A stretch of DNA of 64,000 nucleotides from contig NZ_CP009553.3 in NCBI RefSeq assembly GCF_000767615.3, forward strand, positions 2,666,001-2,730,000, written 5' to 3'. Under the pieces are notes generated by a model. That model was not told the origin of the DNA. It did not search any database and worked only from the letters and a program-made list of their open reading frames with translations. This DNA is from Pandoraea pnomenusa. Lineage in GTDB: Bacteria > Pseudomonadota > Gammaproteobacteria > Burkholderiales > Burkholderiaceae. The stretch's first letter is position 1; every line of letters starts with the position of its first letter. Shown piece by piece: positions 24,911 to 33,420 of this stretch. Both the position numbers and the translations under genes were made by a program.

Positions 24911-25948
24911 GTGAGCCACGTCCAAAACGATTTGCTGCGGGTATGGTCGGTCGACGAACACGGGTTTCCCGAACGGGCGGCGGCGCGGGACAAACTGCGG
25001 TTCTGCCTCCAATATGCGATCCTTGCGCCCTCCACGCACAATACCCAGCCCTGGCGTTTCGTATTGGGCGACGACACCGTGCTGGTATGCGCCGATCGCG
25101 CACGCGGATTGCCGGTGAGCGACACCTACGATCGCGAACTGATTATCAGTTGCGGCGCGGCCCTGTTCAATCTGCGAGTCGCGCTCAGCCATTTCGGCTG
25201 CCCGTATGTGATTCGGGTATTGCCGACATCCGCCGAGCCCGACGTACTTGCCAGCGTTCAACTGTCCGAAGACGGGTTCGTCGACAAGGACATTGCGCCG
25301 CTGTTCGGCGCGATTCCCGAGCGCGTCACGAATCGTCAGGTGTTCGACGACGGGCCGATATCGCCGGTCGTGTTCGATCGGTTACATGCCGCGGCGCAAG
25401 CCGAGGGTGCCCGGCTCGGCCTTGTCACCGCGCACGGCGAACGCCTGCATCTGGCCGAACTCATCGATCAGGCGGACCGGATTCAACTTGGCGATCCTCG
25501 CTTTCGCCGCGAACTGGCGTCCTGGATCAGCGCGTCGCGTCGGGACGACGGCATGGCCGGCTACTCGGCCAATGCCGGCCACTTGCTCGACTTCGCGGCG
25601 CCAATCGTGACTTCCGTCATTCGCACGTTCGACATCGGTGGGGGTATCGCAGCCAGCCATCACCGACTTGCCGAAGGCTCGCCGTTGCTCCTGTGCCTGT
25701 CGACCGCCGCGGATCACCAGGAAAGCTGGTTGAGTGCGGGGCAGGCGATGCAGCGCGTCCTGCTGACACTGACCGCCAGCGGCCTTTGCGCCTCGTTTCT
25801 CAACCAGCCGATCGAAGTGGACGATTTGCGTCGCACGATTGCCCAAGCGATGGGCACGATGGATTATCCTCAGCTACTGCTGCGCGCTGGGCGCGGCCCC
25901 GATGTGGCACATACGCCTCGCCGAACACTCGCCTCGGTCGTTTCCTGA
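24911..25948 (+). CDS. Acg-like nitroreductase-family protein
   Basis: A 345-residue protein of the Acg group, in which two nitroreductase-like halves are fused. It has APSTHNTQPWRF near residue 40 (the FMN-phosphate motif), GSPLLLCLSTAADHQESWLSAGQAMQ in the second half, and a closing PQLLLRAGRG segment. Acg of Mycobacterium tuberculosis belongs to the hypoxia-induced dormancy regulon and sequesters flavin rather than acting as a normal reductase. The start is GTG at 24911 with GGAGG 6 nt upstream. It follows the phasin-like gene closely, so both may share the FNR promoter. Confidence 0.85.
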   Translation: MSHVQNDLLRVWSVDEHGFPERAAARDKLRFCLQYAILAPSTHNTQPWRFVLGDDTVLVCADRARGLPVSDTYDRELIISCGAALFNLRVALSHFGCPYVIRVLPTSAEPDVLASVQLSEDGFVDKDIAPLFGAIPERVTNRQVFDDGPISPVVFDRLHAAAQAEGARLGLVTAHGERLHLAELIDQADRIQLGDPRFRRELASWISASRRDDGMAGYSANAGHLLDFAAPIVTSVIRTFDIGGGIAASHHRLAEGSPLLLCLSTAADHQESWLSAGQAMQRVLLTLTASGLCASFLNQPIEVDDLRRTIAQAMGTMDYPQLLLRAGRGPDVAHTPRRTLASVVS

Positions 25949-25975
25949 TCGCGGCGCCCGACGAGCCGTCGCACG

Positions 25976-27328
25976 ATGCCGCCCGACGTTCAACACTCAC
26001 ACCAAACGACACACGCGGACATGGGAATCGACCTGGGCGATCGACGGTCGCCGACCTTGCGCGAGGCTCTGCGCAAAAGACTCCGGGAGCATCCTCTCGC
26101 CCGGGTTGGGCCGGGACTGATTACCGGCGTGGCCGACGACGACCCCAGCGGCGTCGTAACCTATTCGCAGGCGGGCGCGCAGTATGGCTTCAACATGCTG
26201 TGGACGATGCCGCTGGCGCTCCCGTTCATGGCGGCCATCCAGCTGATCTGCGCCCGCATCGGCAGGGTCACCGGCAAAGGCCTCGCCGCCAACATCGGCA
26301 CCGCGTTTCCACCCGCCGTGCTGCGCATCGTCGTGGCACTGCTTCTCGTGGCGAACACCCTCAACATTGCTGCGGATCTGGCCGCCATGGGCGAGGTGGC
26401 GGAGCTCACCAGCGGCATCGACCGGCACTGGATGACGATCGGCTTCGCCCTCGGCACGCTGCTGCTCCAGGTATTCGTGCCGTATCACCGGTATGTGATC
26501 TTCCTCAAGTGGATGACCATGTCGCTGCTCGCGTACGCGGCTGTCCTGCTTACCGTGCACGTGCCATGGCACACCGTGGCACTGCGAACGGTATGGCCGG
26601 CGTTTCGCCTCGATTCCGCCAGCGCGGCCGTGATCGTCGGGGTCTTCGGTACCACGATCAGTCCCTATCTCTTCTTCTGGCAGACGTCGGAGGAGGTGGA
26701 GGAAATGGCGAGGCATCCGGACGCTCGCCCCTTGCGAGACGATGTCGCTGCCGCGCCCGACGAGCTGCGCCGCATCGGATGGGACACCTGGACCGGCATG
26801 TTCTACTCGAATATCACGGCGTTCTTCGTCATTCTGGCAACGGCGGTGACATTGCATGCGGGTGGGGTCACGAACATCGAGACGGCGGCACAGGCGGCCA
26901 GCGCGCTGCGCCCGCTGGCCGGCGACCTGGCGTACGCGCTTTTCAGTCTCGGCATCGTGAGTGTGGGGCTGATCGGCGTGCCGGTGCTCGCGGGCTCGGG
27001 CGCCTATGCGCTGGCCGAGACCCTGCACTGGGAAGAAGGGCTCGAGCGCAAGCTCACGAGTGCGCAGGGTTTCTACGCCATCATTGCCCTGAGCATCATG
27101 GCCGCCACCGCCATTCAGTACTCCCCCATCAGCCCCATGAAAGCGCTCTTCTGGAGTGCCGTGATCAACGGCGTGGTGGCCGTGCCCGTGATGGCGGTCG
27201 TACTGCTGCTGGCAGCTCGGCGTTCGGTGATGGGACCGTTCACGGCCCGCTGGCCGATCCTTGCGCTGGGCTGGATCGCTACCGCGGTGATGGGCGCGGC
27301 CGCCGTCGTGATGTTGGTCGCAAGTTGA
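25976..27328 (+). CDS. NRAMP-related divalent metal transporter with altered metal site
   Basis: A 450-residue membrane protein of about 11 helices in the NRAMP/MntH superfamily. The first helix reads DDDPSGVVTYSQ where MntH has DPGN, and helix 6 reads TTISPYLFFWQ where MntH has A-x-x-MPH. The metal-binding Met is thus Ser and the conserved His is Tyr. Related Nramp-like magnesium carriers also lack the Met, so the substrate may not be Mn or Fe. Start choice is uncertain: 25976 or 26021 (MGIDLGDR), neither with a strong ribosome-binding site. It ends 5 bp before a large hairpin shared with the facing USP gene. Confidence 0.82.
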   Translation: MPPDVQHSHQTTHADMGIDLGDRRSPTLREALRKRLREHPLARVGPGLITGVADDDPSGVVTYSQAGAQYGFNMLWTMPLALPFMAAIQLICARIGRVTGKGLAANIGTAFPPAVLRIVVALLLVANTLNIAADLAAMGEVAELTSGIDRHWMTIGFALGTLLLQVFVPYHRYVIFLKWMTMSLLAYAAVLLTVHVPWHTVALRTVWPAFRLDSASAAVIVGVFGTTISPYLFFWQTSEEVEEMARHPDARPLRDDVAAAPDELRRIGWDTWTGMFYSNITAFFVILATAVTLHAGGVTNIETAAQAASALRPLAGDLAYALFSLGIVSVGLIGVPVLAGSGAYALAETLHWEEGLERKLTSAQGFYAIIALSIMAATAIQYSPISPMKALFWSAVINGVVAVPVMAVVLLLAARRSVMGPFTARWPILALGWIATAVMGAAAVVMLVAS

Positions 27329-27332
27329 AGGT

Positions 27333-27367
27333 TGCGCCGCCGCCGCAAAGCGCGGCGGCGGCGCAAG
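27333..27367. terminator. 15-bp GC-rich inverted repeat between convergent genes
   Basis: TTGCGCCGCCGCCGC (27333-27347), a 5-bp loop, then the perfect complement (27353-27367). It lies between the NRAMP-like gene (plus, ending 27328) and the USP gene (minus, ending 27393). There is no T-run, so it would block read-through from both sides or protect 3' ends. Confidence 0.5.
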
Positions 27368-27392
27368 GACGAGAAGACCCGGGTGCCAAGTC

Positions 27393-28220
27393 TCAGTGGG
27401 ACAGCAACACGGGCGTGGACATGTGCTTGAGTACCGTGCGGGTGGCGCCGCCGAAGACGAGCTCGCGGGTTGGTCCGTGTCCGTATGCGCCCATGACAAG
27501 CAGGTCGGCCTCGTAGGCTTCGGAGACGGACAGGAGTTGCACACCGTCGCTGGCGTCCGTGTCCTCGCGGATGGATACGGGCTTCGCGCGCAGGCCGTGC
27601 GATTCCATGAGCCTCACGATGTCGGCCAGCGAGGGGTCGTCTCCACCGGGCGAGCGATTGATACCCACCACGAAGATATCCTGGGCCCGGCCCAGCATTT
27701 GCCAGGCATCCCCGATGGCGCGGCGCGCTTCGCGCGAGCCATTCCATGCCACCACGATGCGACGAATCTCCTGTGGCAACGTCACGTTGTGCGGCAGCCC
27801 CATCACCGGCACGCCGCATGAGACGATCACGTCGCCAAGGCCGTCGACACCCAGGGCGCCAACGCCTCCCGGAGCATCCGGCTGACCAACGATACACAGG
27901 TCGGTGGCCTTGGCCACGCTCGAGAGAATGGCGACGGCCGCCCCATAGGGACTGTGCCAGTCGCCCTCGATATCGCTTTCGGCGCACACTTGAGAAAACA
28001 GGTGTTCGGCAGCGTGCAATGCCGTGCGCGAGTGCGCCTCGGTCTGGAAGTGATCGCCCGACGCTTCGCGTTGGCCCGAGTGAACAGCTCCCGGACGGTG
28101 TGGCAGGTAGATGCCGCAGAGACTGGCGTCGTGCTGGCGCGCGAGCCGGGCGCTGAAGCGAACTCGCGCCGCGCCCGTCGCCGTGTCGTCCATATGAACA
28201 CAAATTCTCCGTAGGCTCAT
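27393..28220 (-). CDS. tandem-domain universal stress protein
   Basis: A 275-residue two-domain USP. The first domain (RICVHMDDTATGAARV) lacks the ATP loop; the second (RIVVAWNGSREARRA) has GAYGHGPTRELVFGGATRTVLKHM. The ATG at 28220 has GGGAG 6 nt upstream, so the upstream open frame to 28304 is not used. The promoter has TATAAA (28295-28290), 48.5 bp from the centre of an FNR box shared with the divergent BON gene. It is paralogous to the USP at 19248-20090. Confidence 0.9.
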   Translation of the reverse strand: MSLRRICVHMDDTATGAARVRFSARLARQHDASLCGIYLPHRPGAVHSGQREASGDHFQTEAHSRTALHAAEHLFSQVCAESDIEGDWHSPYGAAVAILSSVAKATDLCIVGQPDAPGGVGALGVDGLGDVIVSCGVPVMGLPHNVTLPQEIRRIVVAWNGSREARRAIGDAWQMLGRAQDIFVVGINRSPGGDDPSLADIVRLMESHGLRAKPVSIREDTDASDGVQLLSVSEAYEADLLVMGAYGHGPTRELVFGGATRTVLKHMSTPVLLSH

Positions 28221-28336
28221 TTCGATCTCCCGACATGGGACTTCGCGAACTCGACCGCGACCTCGCGGCGCACCGAAGCCATGGCTACATTTATAGCGCC
28301 GCACACCACTTCGGTGCGCTCGCGCGGGCCGAACGG

Positions 28337-28350
28337 TTGACGTGAATCAA
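28337..28350. promoter_or_regulatory. FNR/ANR box in a divergent promoter (USP / BON)
   Basis: TTGACGTGAATCAA has one mismatch. It is 48.5 bp from TATAAA on the minus strand and 47.5 bp from TAAGGT (28391-28396) on the plus strand, a symmetric class-I layout serving both genes. Confidence 0.78.
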
Positions 28351-28435
28351 GCGCCGGCAAGACAGGAGCGCGCGGCCAAAGGCGTCGCGCTAAGGTGAAG
28401 AGACCGAAGTAACTGCCCCGACACGGAGACACCTC

Positions 28436-29089
28436 ATGAAAACGGATACCCAGCTCCAGCGCGACGTCATGGACGAACTCGCGCGCGACACCAATATTCA
28501 TGCCACCGACATCGGTGTAGAGGTTCGCGACGGCATCGTCACGCTATCCGGCGACGTGGGGAGCTTTCTGGAGAAGTGCGAGGCCGAACGCGTGGCGAGC
28601 CGCGTGGCTGGCGCACGCGCCATCGTCGTTTCGCTGGAAGTCCAGCCGGCATCGCACGATCGCCATACGGATGCCGACATTGCGCGCGCGGCGCTGGCCA
28701 TCCTGAAGTGGCACGCCGGACTGCCGCCGGACGGCATGCAAGTGAAGGTGGAGAACGGCTGGGTCACCCTCGACGGCAATGTCGAGCTCTACACGCAACG
28801 CGTACAGGCCGAGAGCGCGGTGCGCGCGCTCCGGGGGGTGAAAGGCGTCATCAACGACATCAAGGTGCAAGGCAGCCCGCATCGCCGGGAGATCGTCGGG
28901 CACATCACCGCCGCGCTCACCCGTCAGGCACAGCGCGAAGCCCAGCATCTCGACATCTCCCTGCTCGGCAACGGTGAGGTGCTGCTCACGGGCACGGTGC
29001 ATTCGCTCGCCGAGAAGGAAGCGATTCGGGGCGCGGCCATGTCCACGCATGGGGTCAGCGCCGTGGTCGATCGACTGACGGTCGCCTGA
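28436..29089 (+). CDS. three-BON-domain stress protein
   Basis: A 217-residue protein made of three BON domains in tandem (about 4-70, 78-145, 149-216), each with a V-x-V-x-x-G-x-V-x-L-x-G core such as VEVRDGIVTLSGDV, VKVENGWVTLDGNV and ISLLGNGEVLLTGTV. Unlike OsmY it has no signal peptide, so it should be cytosolic. BON domains bind lipids or polysaccharides or aid stress survival; the exact role is unknown. It is driven by the FNR box at 28337-28350. Confidence 0.9.
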   Translation: MKTDTQLQRDVMDELARDTNIHATDIGVEVRDGIVTLSGDVGSFLEKCEAERVASRVAGARAIVVSLEVQPASHDRHTDADIARAALAILKWHAGLPPDGMQVKVENGWVTLDGNVELYTQRVQAESAVRALRGVKGVINDIKVQGSPHRREIVGHITAALTRQAQREAQHLDISLLGNGEVLLTGTVHSLAEKEAIRGAAMSTHGVSAVVDRLTVA

Positions 29090-29148
29090 CGGGCCTGGCG
29101 CGCCTGGCGCAAACCGCGCGCAATGCGCGTCGGTATCGGAGAGCAGCG

Positions 29149-29622
29149 ATGAACACAGACCTGGAAGCCGTTGTCCTGGACATTCTCGACAGTTGTCGGG
29201 AATTGTCGCTCGCCACGCTCATGCGCGACGGCAACACGCAATCGGACGTCGTGTGCTTCGTGCACCAGGGGCTCGACATCTATTTCGCCACCGCGCGCGA
29301 CAGCCGCAAGATCGCCAATATCGAACACGCCGCACAGGTCTCGTTCTGCATCTACAAACCGTACACAGGATGGCCCGACATCAAGGCGATCTCGAGCCAT
29401 GCGTTCGCGGAGATACTGCCGGACGAGTCACCCGAGCGCTCGCTTGCGATACGTCTGCTCGACACTCGCTTCCCGAACGCGTGGACGCGCATTCCCGAGC
29501 ACGGGTCAAGTCGCACGACCATCGTCAAGCTGGAATCATGGGCGCTCAAGGTGCTCGACTACAGCCGCGGCTTCGGTCACACGGATATGGTCCCGGTGGC
29601 GTCGAAACGCCGCTTCGATTAG
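29149..29622 (+). CDS. pyridoxamine 5'-phosphate oxidase-family flavoprotein
   Basis: A 157-residue split-barrel protein: SLATLMRDGNTQSDVVCF, then FATARDSRKIANIEHAAQVSF, the usual FMN-phosphate contact, and a C-terminal ALKVLDYSRGFGHTD. Likely a small flavin- or haem-binding oxidoreductase. It starts 59 bp after the BON gene and is followed by a USP, so a BON/flavoprotein/USP operon from the FNR box is likely. Confidence 0.83.
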   Translation: MNTDLEAVVLDILDSCRELSLATLMRDGNTQSDVVCFVHQGLDIYFATARDSRKIANIEHAAQVSFCIYKPYTGWPDIKAISSHAFAEILPDESPERSLAIRLLDTRFPNAWTRIPEHGSSRTTIVKLESWALKVLDYSRGFGHTDMVPVASKRRFD

Positions 29623-29673
29623 GCGCGGCGCGACTGGCCGCACGAACTGTTCAGGCGCAGGGGAGGAGTCATC

Positions 29674-30135
29674 ATGTATCGCAACATTCTGGCGGCGTTC
29701 GATGCCAGCGAACCCTCGCAGATCGCGCTCACGCACGCGGCGCGGCTGGCCAAGGCGCTGGGCGCCAGCCTCAGAGTCGCGTATGTAGAGGTTGACCCGG
29801 CCCTGTATTTCCCATTGATGGCTGCCGCGTTGCCCTCGATCGCCGATGTCCGCGACTCGGTCGGCGCGGAGACGCTGGCAGTAAGGGAAGCGGCGCTGGA
29901 CTTGCTTGCGCGAGAAGGGGTTGCAGCGGAATTCGCCACCCTGCCGCTGATCGACAGCCACACCCATATTGCCGACCGGTTGCTCTCGGAAGCGACCCGG
30001 ATGAAGGCGGATCTGGTCATCTCCGGGTCCCACGGCCGCAAGGGTCTGGCGCGCCTCACGCTGGGCAGCGAAGCGAATCGCCTGCTACAGCACGCCTCGT
30101 TGCCCGTGCTCATCGTGAAGTCGCACGCCGCCTGA
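29674..30135 (+). CDS. universal stress protein (UspA family)
   Basis: A 153-residue USP with NILAAFDASEPSQIAL at the start and an ATP loop GSHGRKGLARLTLGSEANRLL. GGAGG lies just before the ATG. It ends 36 bp from the convergent tandem USP and is probably the last gene of the FNR-controlled operon starting at 28436. Confidence 0.92.
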   Translation: MYRNILAAFDASEPSQIALTHAARLAKALGASLRVAYVEVDPALYFPLMAAALPSIADVRDSVGAETLAVREAALDLLAREGVAAEFATLPLIDSHTHIADRLLSEATRMKADLVISGSHGRKGLARLTLGSEANRLLQHASLPVLIVKSHAA

Positions 30136-30171
30136 CCCGAACGTCAAGGTCGCCCGGCGGGGCCGAACGCT

Positions 30172-31131
30172 TCATCCGGCGACATTGACCACCATGAGCG
30201 GGCGATCGATCTCGCGCGCCACGCGTTCGTTTTCATGCCCCCTGAACCACGAGAACATACCGCCACGGTCCTGAGCGCCGATGACCACGATGTCGGCCCC
30301 CCATTGCGCCGCTTCCCGTTTGATGGCGGCTGCCACGTCTTCGGTCATGCGAGTGTGGGATACGAGCCGCTCGACAGCCATGCCGGCGCCGTATTCGGTC
30401 ATGATGGCGACCGCACGATCCAGCACGTTTTCCGCCGACTTCACGTCCTGTGCCGGGGAGAGCACGAATTTCCTGAGTTCCGCCAGATCGACACCCCGGT
30501 CTTCGATGAACATCGCCATCAAATGAGCACGCGCCGGTGCGAGTTGCATGCCCACGCGCACGGCGTGCAACGACGCTTCGCTGCCGTCGACGGCAAAGAG
30601 GATACGCTGCGGCATGCGCAGCGTGGATGCCTCGGCAACGCTGGGCACGACCAGAATTGCCCGGTGCGTATGTTCCGCCAATGAGACGGAAACCTTCGAG
30701 GCCAGTAGCGAGAGGATGCCGGCAGACGGCTCCGCGCCAACGATGACCAGGTCGGCATTCCACTCCTCGGCCACGCGTGCGAGACCGGCCGAGATTTCGC
30801 CTTTCCCAAGCGCGGGCCCCAGCAACCGCAGTTGCACGGAGGCCCCGCTTCGCTGCAATGTCGTGCGTGCGTGCTCCAGCGCCTCGAGTTCGTCCCGTCT
30901 GAGTTCCTCGAAGGCCGCGCTGACATCCGCTTGCGTGCGCGAATGCGGCTTCAGATAAGCGGCCGGGTCTTCGAAGAAACCGAGGACGAGCACGTGCGAT
31001 TGCGGCGAACACAAGCGGCTTGCGTAGTCGACCGCCTTCATTGAGGCGCCGCCGGCGTCGACGGCCACGATCACGCGTTTGAACGGCCGGGGCGCGCCCT
31101 GCGGCGACGCGGGTTTCGATTCGGGGTGCAT
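30172..31131 (-). CDS. tandem-domain universal stress protein
   Basis: A 319-residue protein with two USP domains, KRVIVAVDAGGASMKAV and RILFAVDGSEASLHAV, where the middle and end loops (GAEPSAGILSLLASKVSVSL; GAQDRGGMFSWFRGHENERV) differ from the classical G-x2-G-x9-G(S/T) ATP site. ATP binding is therefore doubtful. Its promoter TATGCT (31186-31181) is 28.5 bp from an FNR-like box shared with the divergent MgtC-type gene. Confidence 0.88.
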   Translation of the reverse strand: MHPESKPASPQGAPRPFKRVIVAVDAGGASMKAVDYASRLCSPQSHVLVLGFFEDPAAYLKPHSRTQADVSAAFEELRRDELEALEHARTTLQRSGASVQLRLLGPALGKGEISAGLARVAEEWNADLVIVGAEPSAGILSLLASKVSVSLAEHTHRAILVVPSVAEASTLRMPQRILFAVDGSEASLHAVRVGMQLAPARAHLMAMFIEDRGVDLAELRKFVLSPAQDVKSAENVLDRAVAIMTEYGAGMAVERLVSHTRMTEDVAAAIKREAAQWGADIVVIGAQDRGGMFSWFRGHENERVAREIDRPLMVVNVAG

Positions 31132-31207
31132 GGTCGATTTCGCCGGGCAGGGCGATCCGTGTGAGGATGTGAACGATTAGAGCATAGATGTCTGGCTGGC
31201 CAAAGCA

Positions 31208-31221
31208 TTGCGCTCCGTCAA
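31208..31221. promoter_or_regulatory. FNR-like box in a divergent promoter (USP / MgtC-type)
   Basis: TTGCGCTCCGTCAA has three mismatches to consensus. Its centre is 28.5 bp from TATGCT on the minus strand and 46.5 bp from a second TATGCT (31261-31266) on the plus strand. Two identical -10 hexamers at the usual distances support it despite the weak match. Confidence 0.55.
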
Positions 31222-31320
31222 TATCCGGACACCAGCCAGCGGCGCATGCCTTGCGCGGCGTATGCTGGATGCGTTTCCGAACGCGGTTCGGGCAACTTTC
31301 GGTGATTTTCAGGGGACGCG

Positions 31321-32571
31321 ATGACCGGAGCCATGCAAGACCTGTTGCCATTCGCCACGGCGCTGGCGGTCGGATTGTTGATCGGCACCGAGCGCGAGCG
31401 GCGCAAGGGCGCCACGCGTGAACGCAATGCGGCCGGCATCCGGACGTTCGCGCTCACGGCAGTGCTCGGCGCGGTGGCCATGCGGGCGGGGGGCGTCTGG
31501 ATCGTCGCATCGGTCGTGCTGGCGGTTGGCGGATTGCTGAGCATTGCGTATATGCGCTCGCACGACGATCCGGGCATCACCACCGAAACCTCCCTGATCC
31601 TGACGTTGCTCCTCGGCGTGCTGGCCCATCGTTCGCCCGGCCTGACGATTGCCATCGGCGTCGCCGTGGCCGGTGTGATGCAGGTACGCTTTCATCTGCA
31701 TCGCCTGGTCACGCGTGTGGTCACGGAGGCCGAGCTGCAGGACATCCTGTTGCTTGCCGTGGCGGCCCTGGTCATAATGCCCGTGCTGCCGGACCACCCG
31801 ATCGATACCTTCCAGTCGTTCAATCCGTACACGATCTGGCGATTTACCGTCGTCATGCTGCTGATCGCCGTGGCGGGACATTTCGTGCAACGGGCCATGG
31901 GGCCCAATGCGGGGTTGTCGGTCACCGGATTCGCGTCCGGATTTGCGTCGAGTATCGCCACCATCAGCGCGATGGGCTCGAACGCGAAACGCAATCCCGA
32001 GTTGGTGATGCCCGCAGCGGCGGGCGCGGTCCTGTCGAGCATTGCCACCATGCTGCAACTGGCCGTGGTGATCAGCGCGATCTTTCCACCGATGCTGGTG
32101 CATCTGGCGCTGCCGCTCGGCGCCGGGGCGCTCGTGGCGCTCGTCTACGGACTGTGGGTGCTGTGGCGCGCGAGCCGCGTCGTCGCGCCACAAGCGCTCC
32201 CGGTCGGCACTGGCATCGATCTCAAGTCTGCGCTGGCACTGACGCTGAGCATTTCGGTCGTGATGTTCGCGTCGGGGGCACTCACGCACTGGTTCGGCAA
32301 CGCCGGTCTGCTCGTCGTGGCACTGGTGGGGGGACTCGCCGACGCACATTCCGTTGCCGCCAGCGCCACGGCACTCGCCGAGCAGGGCCATATGAGCCTT
32401 GCAGGCGCCAGCTTGCCGATCCTCGCCGGCGTATCCTCCAACGCGCTCGTGAAAGGCATCGTCGCAGCGTTCTCCGGAGGCGCGAGATTCTCCCGGATCG
32501 TGGTCCCCGGCATTGCCCTGGTCATCGCCGCCATGTGGGCGGGGTACGCGCTCTCCCTGATGCCGGGGTGA
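31321..32571 (+). CDS. MgtC/SapB-type membrane protein with DUF4010
   Basis: A 416-residue inner-membrane protein of about 12 helices. The N-terminal third matches MgtC/SapB (ALAVGLLIGTERERRKG, RTFALTAVLGAVA), and the rest is DUF4010 with GFASGFASSIATISAMG and LVGGLADAHSVAASATAL. MgtC proteins adjust magnesium or membrane-potential homeostasis under stress; the fused form is uncharacterised. It is divergent from the tandem USP. Confidence 0.87.
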   Translation: MTGAMQDLLPFATALAVGLLIGTERERRKGATRERNAAGIRTFALTAVLGAVAMRAGGVWIVASVVLAVGGLLSIAYMRSHDDPGITTETSLILTLLLGVLAHRSPGLTIAIGVAVAGVMQVRFHLHRLVTRVVTEAELQDILLLAVAALVIMPVLPDHPIDTFQSFNPYTIWRFTVVMLLIAVAGHFVQRAMGPNAGLSVTGFASGFASSIATISAMGSNAKRNPELVMPAAAGAVLSSIATMLQLAVVISAIFPPMLVHLALPLGAGALVALVYGLWVLWRASRVVAPQALPVGTGIDLKSALALTLSISVVMFASGALTHWFGNAGLLVVALVGGLADAHSVAASATALAEQGHMSLAGASLPILAGVSSNALVKGIVAAFSGGARFSRIVVPGIALVIAAMWAGYALSLMPG

Positions 32572-32591
32572 ATGCGGCGCCGTCGCGTCTC

Positions 32592-32605
32592 TTGATCTCG
32601 GTCAA
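32592..32605 (+). promoter_or_regulatory. FNR/ANR box before the small heat-shock protein
   Basis: TTGATCTCGGTCAA has one mismatch. TAGATT (32627-32632) follows at 28.5 bp from the box centre, a class-II layout, with the ATG at 32697. Confidence 0.75.
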
Positions 32606-32696
32606 TCGACCGCACGCCATGGCCTCTAGATTGGATATGTTGCGCACCGGTTCAGACCGGATGCGCACAGCGGCCTTTCAACTTACGGAGTCAGCC

Positions 32697-33125
32697 ATGG
32701 CAAACATCACCCGATTCGACCCCCTGAGCTTCGACGAACCCTTCGAAAACTTTTTCCGCAATGCATTCTGGCGTCCGCTCGCAATGGAGAGCAGCAAGCG
32801 CATGCAGATCAAGCTCGATGTCGAGGAAGACGACAAGCAGTTCACGGTTCGCGCCGATATGCCCGGGGTGAGCAAGGAGAACATCAAGGTGGCGCTCGAC
32901 GGCAACCAGGTTTCCATCAGTGCCCACATCAGCAATTCGACGGAAAAGAAGGACAACGGCAACTTCGTGCATCGCGAACGCTACGAAGGCGACATGTATC
33001 GCAGCTTCTCGCTGTCGCAAGCCGTCGACAAGGATAAGGCACAGGCGAACTACCGCGACGGCGTGCTCGAACTGGTGCTGCCCAAGCGCGCCGACGCTGG
33101 CCAGCGTGAACTGACGATTCAGTAA
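32697..33125 (+). CDS. small heat-shock protein, Hsp20/alpha-crystallin family
   Basis: A 142-residue chaperone with an N-terminal arm (LSFDEPFENFFRNAFW) and an alpha-crystallin domain from about 35 (MQIKLDVEEDDKQFTVRADM, then RSFSLSQAVD and the signature Y-R-D-G-V-L-E-L-V-L-P). The tail ends in LTIQ, a degenerate I-x-I oligomerisation motif. ATP-independent holdase of the cytosol, and here probably induced by low oxygen through the FNR box rather than by a heat-shock element, of which I see none. Confidence 0.92.
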   Translation: MANITRFDPLSFDEPFENFFRNAFWRPLAMESSKRMQIKLDVEEDDKQFTVRADMPGVSKENIKVALDGNQVSISAHISNSTEKKDNGNFVHRERYEGDMYRSFSLSQAVDKDKAQANYRDGVLELVLPKRADAGQRELTIQ

Positions 33126-33420
33126 TCGCCGCGAACCGCTGACAGCGTCCGGCATAAACGGGGGGGCGCCGCCGAGGACGCCTTCCGTATGAAGCGAGGG
33201 CCGAGTCTCATCCGGCGAGGTCGTGGCGGCAAGAGGTGCCCGCCACGCCCTCCCGTCGGCGACCTCGAACGCACCGTACGCCATGACGTGGAACCCGCTT
33301 CGCGGGGTAACGGCCTCGGGCGAAGTCGACATCCCGTCTCATGCCGATTGGCATCCGAACTTCAGCACGGTGCGCACGCGACGCTCATCCGAACATGCAT
33401 CCGCGATGCGTGGGCCGGCC
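33126..33420. other. 295-bp intergenic stretch
   Basis: Between Hsp20 and the secreted glycoside-hydrolase-like gene. A small CCCGC/GCGGG hairpin lies near 33295, but I see no FNR box, no clear promoter and no short gene. Confidence 0.4.

Noticed and set aside
25997..27544. 515-codon minus-strand open frame over the NRAMP-like gene
   Set aside because: Low-complexity His/Arg-rich translation, no ribosome-binding site; shadow of the plus-strand gene.
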